From Lota lota (lineage: Eukaryota; Chordata; Actinopteri; Gadiformes; Lotidae): a stretch of DNA of 64,000 bases. The notes beneath the pieces were generated by a model. It saw only the letters and a program-made list of their open reading frames with translations. It searched no databases and was not told the DNA's origin. Below, piece by piece: positions 1 through 10,965 of the stretch (positions within the stretch are counted from its first letter, which is position 1; each line of letters begins with the position of its first letter). The position numbers and the translations under genes are program-made. The stretch is from assembly GCA_026745465.1 (NCBI GenBank), contig JACYXH010000341.1, positions 1 through 64,000 on the forward strand, written 5' to 3'.

Positions 1-372
1 CTTGGCAGTAAGCTAGGGCCACGGGGGTTTTTTGTATATGAAAGAGGACCTCGACTACAGGGAAGGTTATTAATGTTGTGCTTCTAGCCCAACCGGAAGG
101 TATTTAAACGGCCGCGTCCAGAGGCCTACACAACAGGCTCCTATGGAAGGCCCTAGAATGACTTTGCATAAAGCTAGAGCCCTGTGGTCTTTTCCATAGT
201 TAAGGGGACCTCCACCACATGTGAGATTATCAATTTGATGAATGTAGCCCAACAGGAAGTGAGTCACCCGAGCACGTGTACATTTGTCCCATTGAAAAGA
301 ATGGGATATAAATATTGTTCATAAAACATCAGAGGAATGAGATATCAACTCGGGCCTGTGGTCGGTCGACCC

Positions 373-403
<31 letters not shown>

Positions 404-730
404 GGATGACTGCCTGAAAATGTCAAGCATCTAGGCCCTAAGGGGGCCGCGCACCGGGCCTGTTACCTCTCCCCCTGTTATTTGACCTTTGCGGCGCCGG
501 GGGTCAAAGGGCCCTGGTGCGGCCCCCGAGGTCGCAGGGGGCCGGGATTCGGACAGAGTATACTGGAGGGGCCCTAATATGAGCGTGTCGAGTCTCGGCT
601 CGGTGCGACCTTCCCCTTCTCCGGGAAGTGACCTAACGAACACCATCAAACTCTCCCATTGAAACCAATAGGAGAAATGGAGAGTTGCTCAATGGTCAAA
701 TCAGCTCAGTAAAAAGAGATAGGAACTCGT

Positions 731-763
<33 letters not shown>

Positions 764-1330
764 AGGATGACTGTCTCTAAATCACAAGCGTCTCGGCCTA
801 ATGGGGGCCGGGCCTCCTAATGTCTCCCCCTTCCATTTGACCTTTGCTGCGTCGGGGTACAAAGGGCTGCGGTGCGGCCCCCGAGGTCGCAGAGGGCCGG
901 TATTCGGAGAGGATGTATACGCGGGGCCCGTGATAAGCGATTAGAATCCCGGGTCGGTGCGACCTTCCGTTCTCCGGGTCGGACGCACACACGCGCACGC
1001 TCTCTCTCTATCTCTCTCAATTCAACTGTTTGTGTCAACGTGTGTCTCCATCAAATGGTTTATTGATTAAAAAGTAATGTCTCATCACCCTGAACACACT
1101 AACCCTGCTTCTGTTTGGTGAACTGATGCTTACATTAAGAGGAGGCCTCCACCACATGTAATATTATCAATCTTGTGGCTTTAGCCCAACACACTAAGTG
1201 ATTAAAATTGGTACATCAGAGGTCATCAGAAGATAAATTAATAGACACAATGACTTTGTAATAAGGGGGGGGGGGGGGGGGATTCTATATGACTCTGGCT
1301 ATTGAAATATACTATTTAGCCATGTGTAGG
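1..1330. repeat. Left-edge tandem repeats with long G runs
   Basis: Two unrelated short tandem families are visible. A unit of about 158 bp starts near 12 and again near 170 (shared motif GCTAGRGCC, then a segment ending AGCCCAACMGGAAG), with a third partial copy near 1138-1195. A second unit of about 357 bp runs from about 285 and again from about 645; both copies contain a pure G run (373-400 and 731-761), then a GC-rich block with TTTGACCTTTG and GCGGCCCCCGAGGTCGCAG. A third G run is at 1265-1281. I see no gene here. The family is not one I can name. Confidence 0.7.
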
Positions 1331-1379
1331 TTTCTACACCGAGTAAATTGCTACACATGGCGTGGTCCAAAAACGTTAG

Positions 1380-4300
1380 TGTTGGGGTGGTGTTGGTGTT
1401 GGTGTGGTGTGTGGTGTTTGGGTGTGTTGGTGTTGGGGTGGTGTTAATGTGGGGGTTGTATGGATTTGGGGTGATGTTGGGGGGGGTGTTGGTGTTGGGA
1501 TGGTGTTAATGTTGTGGTGGTGGTGGGGTGGTGTTGGGGTGGAGTTGGGGTAGTGTTGCTGTTGGGTTGGTATTGGGGTGTTGGTGTTGTGTTGGGTGGT
1601 TTTGGTGTGGTGTTGGTGTTGGTGTTGGTGTTGGGTGGAGTTTGGGTGGTTTTGGTGTTGGGGTGTGGGTGGTGTTGATGGTGTTGGTGGTGGTGTTGGG
1701 GTGGTGCTGGTGATGGGTTGGTGTAGTGGTTGGTGTTGAAGTGGTGTTGGTGGTGTTGGGGTGGTGTTGGGGTGGTGGTGTTAGTGTTGGGGTGGTGATG
1801 GTGTTGTTGGGGTGGTAATATAGTGTTGGGGTGGTGATGGTGTTGTATTGGTGTTGGGGTGGTGTTGGGGTGGTGTTGGTGTTGGTGTTGGGTGGTGTGG
1901 GTGTTGGGGTGATGTTGGGGTGGTGTTGGTGTTGGGTGGTGGTGGTGTTGAAGTGGTGTGTGTGTTGGGGTGGTGTTGGTGTTGGGGTGGTGTTGGGTGG
2001 TGTTAGTGTTGGCTGATGGTGTGTTGGGGTAGTGGTTGTTGTGGTGGTGTTGGGTGGGGTGTTGGTGTTAGGTGGTGTTGGGGTGGTGGGTGTTTTGTGT
2101 TGGTGTTGGGTGGTGTTGTGTTGGGGGTGGTGTTGGTGTTGGGGTGGTGTTGGGGTGTTGTTAGGGTGTTTTGGTGTTGGAGTGGTGTGGGTGGTGTTGG
2201 TTTTGGGTGGTGTTGGGGTGGGTTGGTGAGGTGATGTTGGTGTTGGGTTGTGTGTCGTTGGGGTTTGGGGTGGTGTTGGGGGGGTTGGTGTTGCTGTTGG
2301 TGGGTGGTGTTGGTGTTGTGGTGGTGTTGGGGTGGTGTTGGTGTTTGGTGGTGTGGGTGGGGGTGGTTTTGGGTTGATGTTGGGGTTGGTTGGTGTTGGG
2401 GTGGTGTTGATGTTTTGGTGGTTTGGGTGTAGTTGAGGTGGTATTGGGTGGTGTTGGGGTGGTGTTTGGGTGGTGTTGGTGTTGGGTGGTGTTGGGGTGG
2501 TGTTGGTGTTGTTGGGGTTGTTTTGTTGGGTGTGTTGGGGGTGGGGGTGTTGGGTTGGGGTGGTTTTGGGGGGTTGTGTTGGGGGGGGGGTGGTGTTGGT
2601 GTTAGGGTGGGTGGGGTGGGTAGTGTGGTGTTGGGTGGGGGTGGGGGGTGGGTGTTGGTGGTGTTGGTGTTGGGGTGGTGTGTTGGGGTGGAGTTGGTGG
2701 TGTTGGTGTTGGGGTGTGGGGTTGGTGTTGAGTGGTGTTGGTGTTGGGGTGGGTGGTGTTGGGTGGTGTTGGGTGGTGTGTGTTGGGGTGGGGTGGGTGT
2801 TGGGGTGTTTTGGGGTGGGTGGTGTTGGTTGGGATGGTGATGGGGTTTGGGTGGTGTTGGGTTGGTGTCGGGATGGTGTTGATGTTAGGGTGGTGTTGGG
2901 GGTGGTTTTGGTGTTGGGGGTGTTGTGGTTTTGTGGTGGTGTTGGGTTGGTGTTGGTTTTGGGTTGGTGTTAGTGTTGGGTGGTGTTGGAGTGGAGTGGT
3001 GTTGGGGTGTGTTGGTGTTGGTTGGCGTTTGTGGTTCGGTGGTGTTGGGGGTGGTGTCGGGGTGGTGTTGGTTTTGTGACGGTGTTGGTGTTGGGGTGGT
3101 GTTGGGGTAGTGTTGGTGTTGGGTGGTGTTGGGATGGTGTTGGGGTGGTGTTGGTGTTGGTGTTAGTGTTGGTGTTGGGGTGGTGTTGGGGTGGTGTTGG
3201 TTTTGTGACGGTGTTGGTGTAGGGGTGGTGTTGGGGTAGTGTTGGTGTTGGGTGGTGTTGGGATGGTGTTGGGGTGGTGTTGGTGTTGGTGTTAGTGTTG
3301 GTGTTGGGGTGGTGTTGGGGTGGAGTTAGGGTGGTGTTGGGGTGGTGTCGGGGTGGTGTTGGGGTGATGTTGGGGTGGTAATGGGGTGGTGTTGGTGTTG
3401 GGGTGGTGTTGGTTTTGGGGTGGTGTTGGGGTGGTGTTGGTGTTGGTGTTAGTGTTGGTGTTGGGGTGGTGTTGGGGTGGAGTTAGGGTGGTGTTGGGGT
3501 GGTGTCGGGGTGGTGTTGGGGTGATGTTGGGGTGGTAATGGGGTGGTGTTGGTGTTGGGGTGGTGTTGGTTTTGGGGTGGTGTTGGGGTGGTGTTGGTGT
3601 TGGGGTGGTGTTGGGGTTGTGTTTGTGTTGGGGTGATGTTGGTGTTGGGGTGGTGTTGGGGTTGTGTTGGGGTTGTGTTTGTGTTGGGGTGTTGTTGGGG
3701 TGGTGTGGTGTTGGGGTGACGGGGTGGTGTTGGGGTGGTGTTGGTGTTGTGTTGGTGTTGGGGTGGTGTTGGTGTTGGGGTGGTGTTGGGCTGGTGTTGG
3801 GGAGTGTTGGGGTGGTGTTGGGGTTGTGTTGGTGTTGTGTTGGTGTTGTGTCGGTGTTGGGGTGGTGTTGGGGTGGTGTTGGTATTGGGTTTGTGGTTCG
3901 GTGGTGTTGGGGTGGTGTCGGGGTGGTGTTGGTTTTGTGACGGTGTTGGTGTTGGGGTGGTGTTGGGGTAGTGTTGGTGTTGGGTGGTGTTGGGCTGGTG
4001 TTGGGCTGGTGATTGGGTGGTGTTGGGGTGGTGTTGGGGTTGTGTTGGTGTTTTGTTGGTGTTGGGGTGGTGTTGGGGTGGTGTTGGGATGGAGTTAGGG
4101 TGGTGTTGGGGTGGTGTTGGTGTTGGGCTGGTGTTGAGGTGGTGTTGGTGTTGGGGTGGTGTTGGTGTTTGGGTGGTGTCAGGGTGGTAATGGGCTGGTG
4201 TTGGTGTTGGGGTGGTGTTTATGTTGGGGTGGTGTGGTGTTGGGGTGGTGTTGGTGTTGGGGTGTGGTCAGGGTGGTAATGGGGTGGTGTTGGTGTTGGG

Positions 4301-5112
4301 GTGGTAACGGGGTGGTAATAGGGTGGTGTTGGTGTTGGGGTGGTGTTGGTGTTGGGTTTGGGTTGGTGTTGGGGAGGTGTTGGGTTTGTATTAGTGTTGG
4401 GGTGGTGTTGGTTTTGGGGTTGTGTTGGAGATGTGTTGGTGTTGGGGTGGTGATGGTGTTGGGGTGGTGTTGGGGTGATGTTGGTGTTGGGGTGGTGTTG
4501 GTGTTGGGGTTGTGTTGCGGTGGAGTTGAGGTGGTGTTTGGGTGGTGTTGGGGTGGATTCGGGGTTGGGGTGGTGTTGGGGTGGTATGGTGTTGGGGTGA
4601 CTTTGGGGTGTTGGGGTGGTGTTGCGCTGGTGTTTGGGTGGTGTTAGAGTTGGTGTTAGAGTTGGGGTGTTGGGGTGGTGTCAGGGTGGTTTTGGGGTTT
4701 ATTTATTGTTTGGGTGGTGTTGGGGTGGTGTTGGTGTATGTTGGTGTCGGGGTGGTGTTGGGGTGGTGTTGGGGTTGTGTTTGTGTTGGGGTGGTGTTGG
4801 TATGGTGTTGGGGTTGTGTTTGTGTTGGGGTGGTGTTGGTATGGTGTTGGGGTTGTGTTTGTGTTGGGGTGGTGTTGGGGTGGTGTTGGTGTATGTTGGT
4901 GTATGTTTGTGTTGGGGTGGTGTTGGGGTGGTGTTGGTGTCGGGGTGGGGTTGGGGTGTTGTTGGGGTGGTGTTGGTGTTGTGTTGGTGTTTGGGTGGTT
5001 TTGGGGTGGTGTTGGTGTTGTGTTGGTGTTTGGGTGGTGTTGGTGTGGTGTTGGGGTTGTGTTTGTGTTGGGGTGGTGTTGGGGTGGTGTTGGTGTTTGG
5101 GTGGTGTGGTTT
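1380..5112 (+). repeat. GT-rich minisatellite, about 3.7 kb
   Basis: This stretch is built from variants of TTGGGGTGGTG and TTGGTGTTGGGGTGGTG, and the plus strand contains almost no C or A. All three plus frames stay open over long distances only because the repeat rarely makes stops, so the Val/Trp/Gly/Cys-rich ORFs are not genes. Higher-order blocks are visible: a segment with TTTTGTGACGGTG recurs near 3075, 3205 and 3935. The many GGGG tracts make the plus strand a candidate for G-quadruplex formation. Strand asymmetry is extreme compared with the flanks. Confidence 0.95.
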
Positions 5113-5171
5113 AGGTGTAGGTGTAAAGGTCTTTGTGGCGTCTGTGTTTATAGGTGTTTGGTTCTCCTTAC

Positions 5172-5399
5172 CAGAGAGTGGCTCCGACAGGAAGTCGAGC
5201 CAAGACGCACATCCTGCCGGGACGGAACACTTCCTGGTCCACACTACACACGAGTTACCCCGCCTCTTCCTCCTAAACACACATATACACATATGGTGTG
5301 TGTGTATATGTGTGTATATGTGTGCTTCTGTGTGTGTGTGTGTGTGTGTGTTTGTGTGTTGGAGAATGTGTGTGTGTGTGTGAATGTGTGAATGTGTGA

Positions 5400-5442
<43 letters not shown>

Positions 5443-5554
5443 GGTGAATGTGTGTGTGTGTGGGTGTGTGGGTGTTAATGTGTGTGTGTGTGTGTGTGTG
5501 TGTGTGTCTGTGTGTGTGTGTGTTTGTTTGTTGGTGAATGTGTGCGTGTGTGTT

Positions 5555-5587
<33 letters not shown>

Positions 5588-5588
5588 T

Positions 5589-5665
<77 letters not shown>

Positions 5666-5910
5666 TAGCTAGTCTAACTAGTTTCAGTCACTAAGCATGT
5701 TACTGAAACTTAAATAATTTGCCCTGACCTCAAAACCTTAAAGAATACAACAAAGAACGAAAAATGAAGTGATGAATGAAACGGGAAGTGATTGGTTATC
5801 GACCAGACATGTGACTTAAGAGCCAAGAGAAGATCGTCATAGCAACGGCCACTCACTCAAACAGCTCCTTGATGGACGTCAGTATCCGAGGTGACGAGGC
5901 CGCTGCTGAC
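5172..5910 (-). CDS. Two phase-matched exons of an unidentified gene (partial)
   Basis: Read on the minus strand, 5910-5857 (54 nt) is bounded by an acceptor CTTCCAG and a donor GTGAGT. It encodes a peptide containing SPRILTSIKELF. 5243-5172 (72 nt) is bounded by an acceptor TGTGTAG and a donor GTAAGG, and encodes DVDQEVFRPGRMCVLARLPV followed by GATLW. The first exon ends two bases into a codon and the second supplies the missing base, so the two join in frame without a stop across a 613-bp intron full of (TG)n. Base composition is ordinary coding, unlike the satellites on both sides. I do not recognise the protein. No further exons are visible to the left (minisatellite) or right (41-bp repeats), so neighbouring exons may lie beyond the satellites or be lost. 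It could also be a coincidence of two short frames. Confidence 0.45.
5284..5663. repeat. Interrupted (TG)n microsatellite
   Basis: About 380 bp of TG dinucleotides with short interruptions such as TTGGTGAATG and TTTATATATG. It lies in the putative intron between the two minus-strand exons at 5172-5243 and 5857-5910. Confidence 0.95.
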
Positions 5911-5940
5911 CTGGAAGCAAAACATTCACATCTGAGATGA

Positions 5941-6276
5941 CCCCTACCTGCTGCTTAATGACCTGTCTCTGTACTGTCTAACCCCTACCTGCTCCTTAAT
6001 GACCTGTCTCTGTACTGTCTAACCCCTACCTGCTCCTTAATGACCTGTCTCTGTACTGTCTAACCCCTACCTGCTCCTTAATGACCTGTCTCTGTACTGT
6101 CTAACCCCTACCTGCTCCTTAATGACCTGTCTCTGTACTGTCTAACCCCTACCTGCTCCTTAATGACCTGTCTCTGTACTGTCTAACCCCTACCTGCTCC
6201 TTAATGACCTGTCTCTGTACTGTCTAACCCCTACCTGCTCCTTAAGGACCTGTCTCTGTACTGTCTAACCCCTACA
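5941..6276. repeat. 41-bp tandem repeat, eight near-identical copies
   Basis: The unit begins CCCCTACCTGCTCCTTAATG and ends GTACTGTCTAA, 41 bp long. Copies start at 5941, 5982, 6023, 6064, 6105, 6146, 6187 and 6228. The first copy differs by one base (CTGCTTAATG) and the last by another (CTTAAGGACC); the others look identical, which points to recent expansion or homogenisation. Confidence 0.95.
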
Positions 6277-6650
6277 CAAACACCACCCCAACACTACCCC
6301 GACATCACCCCAACACCAACACGACCCCAACACAACCCCAACACCAACACCACCTCAACACCAACCAAACACCACCCAAACAACACCATCCCAACACCAA
6401 CACCACCCCAACCCCAACACCACCCCCACCCCAACACCAACACCACCCTAACACCACCCCAATACCAACCCAACCCCAACACCACCCCAACACAACACCA
6501 CCCCAACCCCAACACCACCCCCACCCCAACACCAACACCACCCTAACACCACCCCAAAACCAACTCCTCCCCAACACCACCCTAAAACCAACTCCTCCCT
6601 AACACTACCCAGACCACAACACCACCCCAACACCACCCCAACTCCAACAT
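6277..6650 (-). repeat. CA-rich minisatellite, inverse of the left array
   Basis: This is built from CACCCCAACACCAACACC-type units, the complement of the GT-rich array at 1380-5112. The same satellite family therefore occurs in opposite orientations on either side of the two putative exons at 5172-5910. The two arrays could pair as an inverted repeat. Confidence 0.9.
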
Positions 6651-8568
6651 CCTTAGACATGGTTAAAGGTATAATGTAACATTTCAACATTACATTTTCT
6701 AAAAACATGTCTAACTTAAATACTTACACTTAATCATCTAACCTGCTAAAATAAGCAATTTATCAAATGTAATTTAGAAAGCCAAAGTAGCTTGTAGCTA
6801 CTCACACTACTGCTACTAATCCTAGAAATGCTTGAAAACTGCATCTTGTTGTGTTGTTACTGGCAATCGTTTTAAATAAGCGACTATTCTGAACATATTA
6901 GAAGTCTTTGGATATTAAAAAAAGTATTGTCTAGGGTGGTGGTTTGCCACTGCTGGCACTATTATCTTGCTGATAATATAATAAACCCTGACGTCAGTCT
7001 CTACAGATCACTTTGCACCGGCTTGAACAGTGGCATGTGAAGAGCAATGGATATTTGCAAACATTATTTGAATAGACTATTAGGTATGGCACCAAGTATA
7101 CTGACGACCTGACCGTGGCATTGCTCATTTTACTGTCCACCCTCCTTGATGCGTATGCAGCGAGCCATTAGCCAAATTAAATGCCTCACACTTTGTGTGA
7201 GACACGTCAACACGTTGCACAGAGGATGAAGGGACATCTATGTATTGTATTGTTGTGTGATGAAGGGAAAACAGACACTCAAGTGTCTCTACTCTATTCT
7301 CTTGTTGTACCCTTAAATTGAGTTTCACAATGACAGAACGAACCCATTGTTATGCTTGACACCTCGTGATTGAACCAAAATAAGGTATACCTTATGGAAC
7401 CATATGGTACCTTTGGGAGTTGTGCTTAATCTTTTTATTAAATTTATTCATATAACGATTATCATGAGGCTGTTTTGGTGCCCCTCCTGCACTTCATTAC
7501 CTACCCAATGGCTTAATAAAGATGGTGCAGGCAGTGGGGGTGCACTGGGGCCCGTGGGCTGTGGGGCCCGTAGACACAGTGGGCCCTCCAACAATATGTT
7601 GGGCGGAGAATGGGCCCTTGTGAGTGATTCAGATCACCACCTCGGAAATACGCCTACTCATACCTAATAGTCTATACAAATAATGTTTCCAAATATTCAA
7701 CCTCCTTCCAATTTCCCTGTTAAATGGGTGCAGCTGCTAGCAATGTTTCCATTCTATCTATCAGTCAACCAGAGGAGATATTCTTACAGATGTATAAAAT
7801 ATATAACATATGTCTCGTTGTTTTTAGAAAATTGAATGTTGAAATATTACATTATGCCTTTAACCATGTCTAACTTAATTACCTACACTTAACCATCTAA
7901 CCTGCTAAAATATGCTATGTATCAAACATAATTTAGAAAGCCAAAGTAGCTTGTAGCTACTCACACCACTGCTACTAATCCTAGAAATGCTTGCAAACTG
8001 CATCTTGTTGTGTTGTTACTGGCACTCGTTTTAAATAAGCGACTATTCTGAACATATTAGAAGTCTTTGGACATTAAAGAAAATATTGTCTAGGGTGGTG
8101 GTTTGCCACTGCTGGCACTATTATCATGCTGATAATATAATAAACAGACTTCCCTTTGATTGGTTGAGATGTCAATGAGTTGTTTTAATTACTAGCTAGG
8201 GCCTTGTCTTTCTCTGTCTGCCTCTGTACCTTCCTCTGCAATTTGTATGCAAATATATTAAATGGGAGAGAAATACATGGTGGTATTTCTTCCTCCATGT
8301 ATTCATTATAAATTGGTAATGAGTTCCATTTTAGAATTTAGAAGAACATTTTTCAAATTAGGTGTATTTCTAAGTAAAACATTTATTTTTCAAACTTCAG
8401 TTTTGATTAACATGTTCAGGCTGAATACACTTGTCCTCATGAGGAAAAGAGATATCACATGTGTATCTTAGTTAAACATGATTATGGTCCCACTGCTACG
8501 TACCTTGCCCTGACGTCTGTCTCTACAGATCACTTTGCAACGGCTTGAACAGGGACATGTGAAGAGCT

Positions 8569-8751
8569 ATGGATCTTTGCAAACATTATTTGAATAGACT
8601 ATTAGCTATGGCACCAAGTATACTGACGACCGGACCGTGGCATTGCTCATTTTACTGTCCACCCTCCTTGATGCGTATGCAGCGAGCCAATAGCCAAATG
8701 AAATGGCTCACACTTTGTGTGAGACACGTCAACACGTTGCACAAAGGATGA
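8569..8751 (+). other. 60-codon ORF conserved in tandem block (copy 2)
   Basis: This ORF starts MDLCKHYLNRLLAMAPSIL and ends VRHVNTLHKG. The same ORF is intact at 10084-10266 with about eight changes, while the first block at 7049 has an early TGA. I recognise no family and there is no splice or signal-peptide evidence. It may be a short upstream ORF in the lectin 5' leader or a chance ORF preserved because the duplication is recent. Confidence 0.25.
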
Positions 8752-9119
8752 AGGGACATATATGTGTTATATACCCTCAAATTGAGTTTCACATGGACAG
8801 GGCGAAGCCATTGTTATGTCTGACACTTCACCATATGGTACCTTTGGGAGTTGTGCTTAATCTTAAATTTAATTAATTCAGTTAACGATAATCATGAGGC
8901 TGTTTTGGTGCCCCACCTGCACCAATGGATATTTGCAAACATTATTTGAATAGACTATTAGGTATGGCACTAAGTATACTGGCGACTGGACCGTGGCATT
9001 GCTCATTTTGGTGTCTGAGCCCTGGACGCGTCTGCCTCACACTTTGTGTCTCACACTTTCTGTGAGACTCGTCAATGCCTTGTAAGAACCCTAATGTTTG
9101 CAAAGAAGAGCCTTTGGAT

Positions 9120-9202
9120 TACTTAAGTCTTTTCAAGTTAATCTTGTGCTGGTCCCAGATTCAGACGCTTCATTCACACAGAAGGACCTACTGACTCTGA
9201 CG
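9120..9202 (+). promoter_or_regulatory. Duplicated candidate first exon (upstream copy)
   Basis: The segment ends CAGAAGGACCTACTGACTCTGACG followed by the donor GTGAGT at 9203. It matches the segment ending at 10714, so the lectin gene may have alternative non-coding first exons about 1.5 kb apart. The 5' end is not defined by the sequence. Confidence 0.4.
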
Positions 9203-10083
9203 GTGAGTAACGTCTTCAAGTCAGAGAGACAAACTATTTAAATATGTTATTGTATTGCTCTGTTATGGTAGACTCCTCATTTCTGGACACCTAAGATGAA
9301 TGTAATTTGTGTATTACTTTTAGCTCCATCTCTAATTATCTATTCGTTTTCACTTTTAATAGAATGTAGAATGTATAATTTCAGATATTCTTACAGATGT
9401 ACAAAATATATAACATAGGTCTCGTCGTATTGAGATAATTCAATGATGATGATGGTTAATTCTAACCATCTAACCAGCTAAAAGAATCAAGTTATCAAAC
9501 GTAATTTAGAAAGCCAAAGTGTGAGTCGCTCACTTTGAAAGTATTTGATAAACCTAGGCTCCTTGAAATGCTTGTACTTATACACATGGTATCAGCAGGG
9601 TGTATCCCTTTATTGGTACCACTAAACCACATTGTGTAGGGTCATGGTTTGCCACTGCTGGCACTATTATCATGCTTCACATGTAATAAACAGACTTCCC
9701 TTTGATTGGTTGAGATGTCAAAGAATTGTTTTGATTACTAGCTATTGCCTTGTATTTGTCTGTCTGCCTCTGTACCTTCCTCTGCAATTTGACATGCAAA
9801 GATATTAAAAGGGAAAGAACTACATGGTGGTATTATTTTCTCCATGTTTTCATTATAAATTGTTAATAAGTACCATTTTAGAATTTAGAATTTAAATTGT
9901 CCAATTATGTGTAATTCTATGTAAAACATTTATTTTTTAAACGTCGGTTTTGGTATACATGTTCAGATAGCAGATGTGTATCTTACATAAAAATGATTAT
10001 GGTCCCACTGCTACGTACCTTGCCCTGACGTCAGTCTCTACAGATCACTTTGCACCGGCTTGAACAGGGGCATGTGAAGGGCA

Positions 10084-10266
10084 ATGGATATTTGCAAACA
10101 TTATTTGAATAGACTATTAGCTATGGCACCAAGTATACTGGCGACCGGACCGTGGCATTGCTCAATTTACTGTCTAACCTCCTTGACGCGTATGCAGCGA
10201 GCCATTAGCCAAATGAAATTCCTCACACTTTGTGTGAGACACGTCAACACGTTGCACAAAGGATGA
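10084..10266 (+). other. 60-codon ORF conserved in tandem block (copy 3)
   Basis: It starts MDICKHYLNRLLAMAPSIL, ends VRHVNTLHKG, and is the counterpart of 8569-8751. Start and stop sit at homologous positions and no frameshift separates the two. It lies about 450 bp upstream of the donor of the lectin gene's likely non-coding first exon. Function unknown. Confidence 0.25.
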
Positions 10267-10624
10267 AGGGACATATATGTGTTATATACCCTCAAATTGA
10301 GTTTCACATGGACAGGGCGAAGCCATTGTTATGTCTGACACTTCACCATATGGTACCTTTGGGAGTTGTGCTTAATCTTAAATTTAATTAATTCAGTTAA
10401 CGATAATCATGAGGCTGTTTTGGTGCCCCGCCTGCACCAATGGATATTTGCAAACATTATTTGAATAGACCATTAGGTATGGCACTAAGTATACTGGCGA
10501 CCGGACCGTGGCATTGCTCATTTTAGTGTCTGAGCCCCGGACGCGTCTGCCTCACACTTTGTGTCTCATACTTTCTGTGAGACTCGTCAATGCCTTGTAA
10601 GAACCCTAATGTTTGCAAAGAGCC

Positions 10625-10714
10625 TTTGGATTACTTAAGTCTTTTCAAGTTAATCTTGTGCTGGTCCTAGATTCAGACGCCTCATTCATACAGAAGGACC
10701 CACATACTCTGCCG
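10625..10714 (+). promoter_or_regulatory. Candidate non-coding first exon of the lectin gene
   Basis: A donor GTGAGT at 10715 follows the motif CAGAAGGACC and is about 247 bp upstream of the acceptor (CTCCAG, ending 10961) of the ATG exon. A homologous exon with the same donor lies at 9202. The 5' boundary is a guess; no TATA box is convincing. Confidence 0.45.
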
Positions 10715-10965
10715 GTGAGTACCATCTTCAAGTCAGAGAGACAAACTATTTTAGGATTTTATTGTATTACTCTGTAATGGTAGACTCCTCATTTTTGGAC
10801 TCCTAAGATTAATGTATTATGTCAATTACTTATGGCTCCATCTCAAAGGATGTATTTGTTTCCACTTCCAATATAATGTTGTGTGTATAATTTCATATGT
10901 ATGTATGACTGTATACCTAGTAGCTAGTATTATCTATTGTCTGGGCATGTTGTTTCTCCAGAACC

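Larger units (their letters stand above)
6706..10760 (+). repeat. Tandemly duplicated upstream block of the lectin gene
   Basis: Three related blocks lie head to tail. Landmarks recur in order: AGAAAGCCAAAGT (about 6777, 7935, 9508), GTTTGCCACTGCTGGCACTA (about 6943, 8101, 9649), CTACAGATCACTTTGCA (about 7002, 8524, 10038) and TTTGCAAACATTATTTGAAT (7055, 8576, 8934, 10091, 10448). The last two blocks are spaced about 1.5 kb and both end in an exon-like segment with a GTGAGT donor (9203 and 10715). The first block lacks about 370 bp that includes an inverted CCAAT motif (GATTGGTTGAG, near 8157 and 9703). The last copy directly precedes the lectin ATG exon, so these are best read as duplicated promoter and first-exon regions. 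Confidence 0.8.

Noticed and set aside
1528-5391. Many long Val/Trp/Gly/Cys-rich ORFs
   Set aside because: They are translations of the GT-rich minisatellite and (TG)n in all three frames; there are no coding features or splice sites.
5941-6276. CRISPR-like array
   Set aside because: The 41-bp units are contiguous with no spacers, and the genome is a vertebrate.
6294-6708. Minus-strand ORFs of the same VLGWCWGG type
   Set aside because: They are translations of the CA-rich minisatellite read on the complementary strand.
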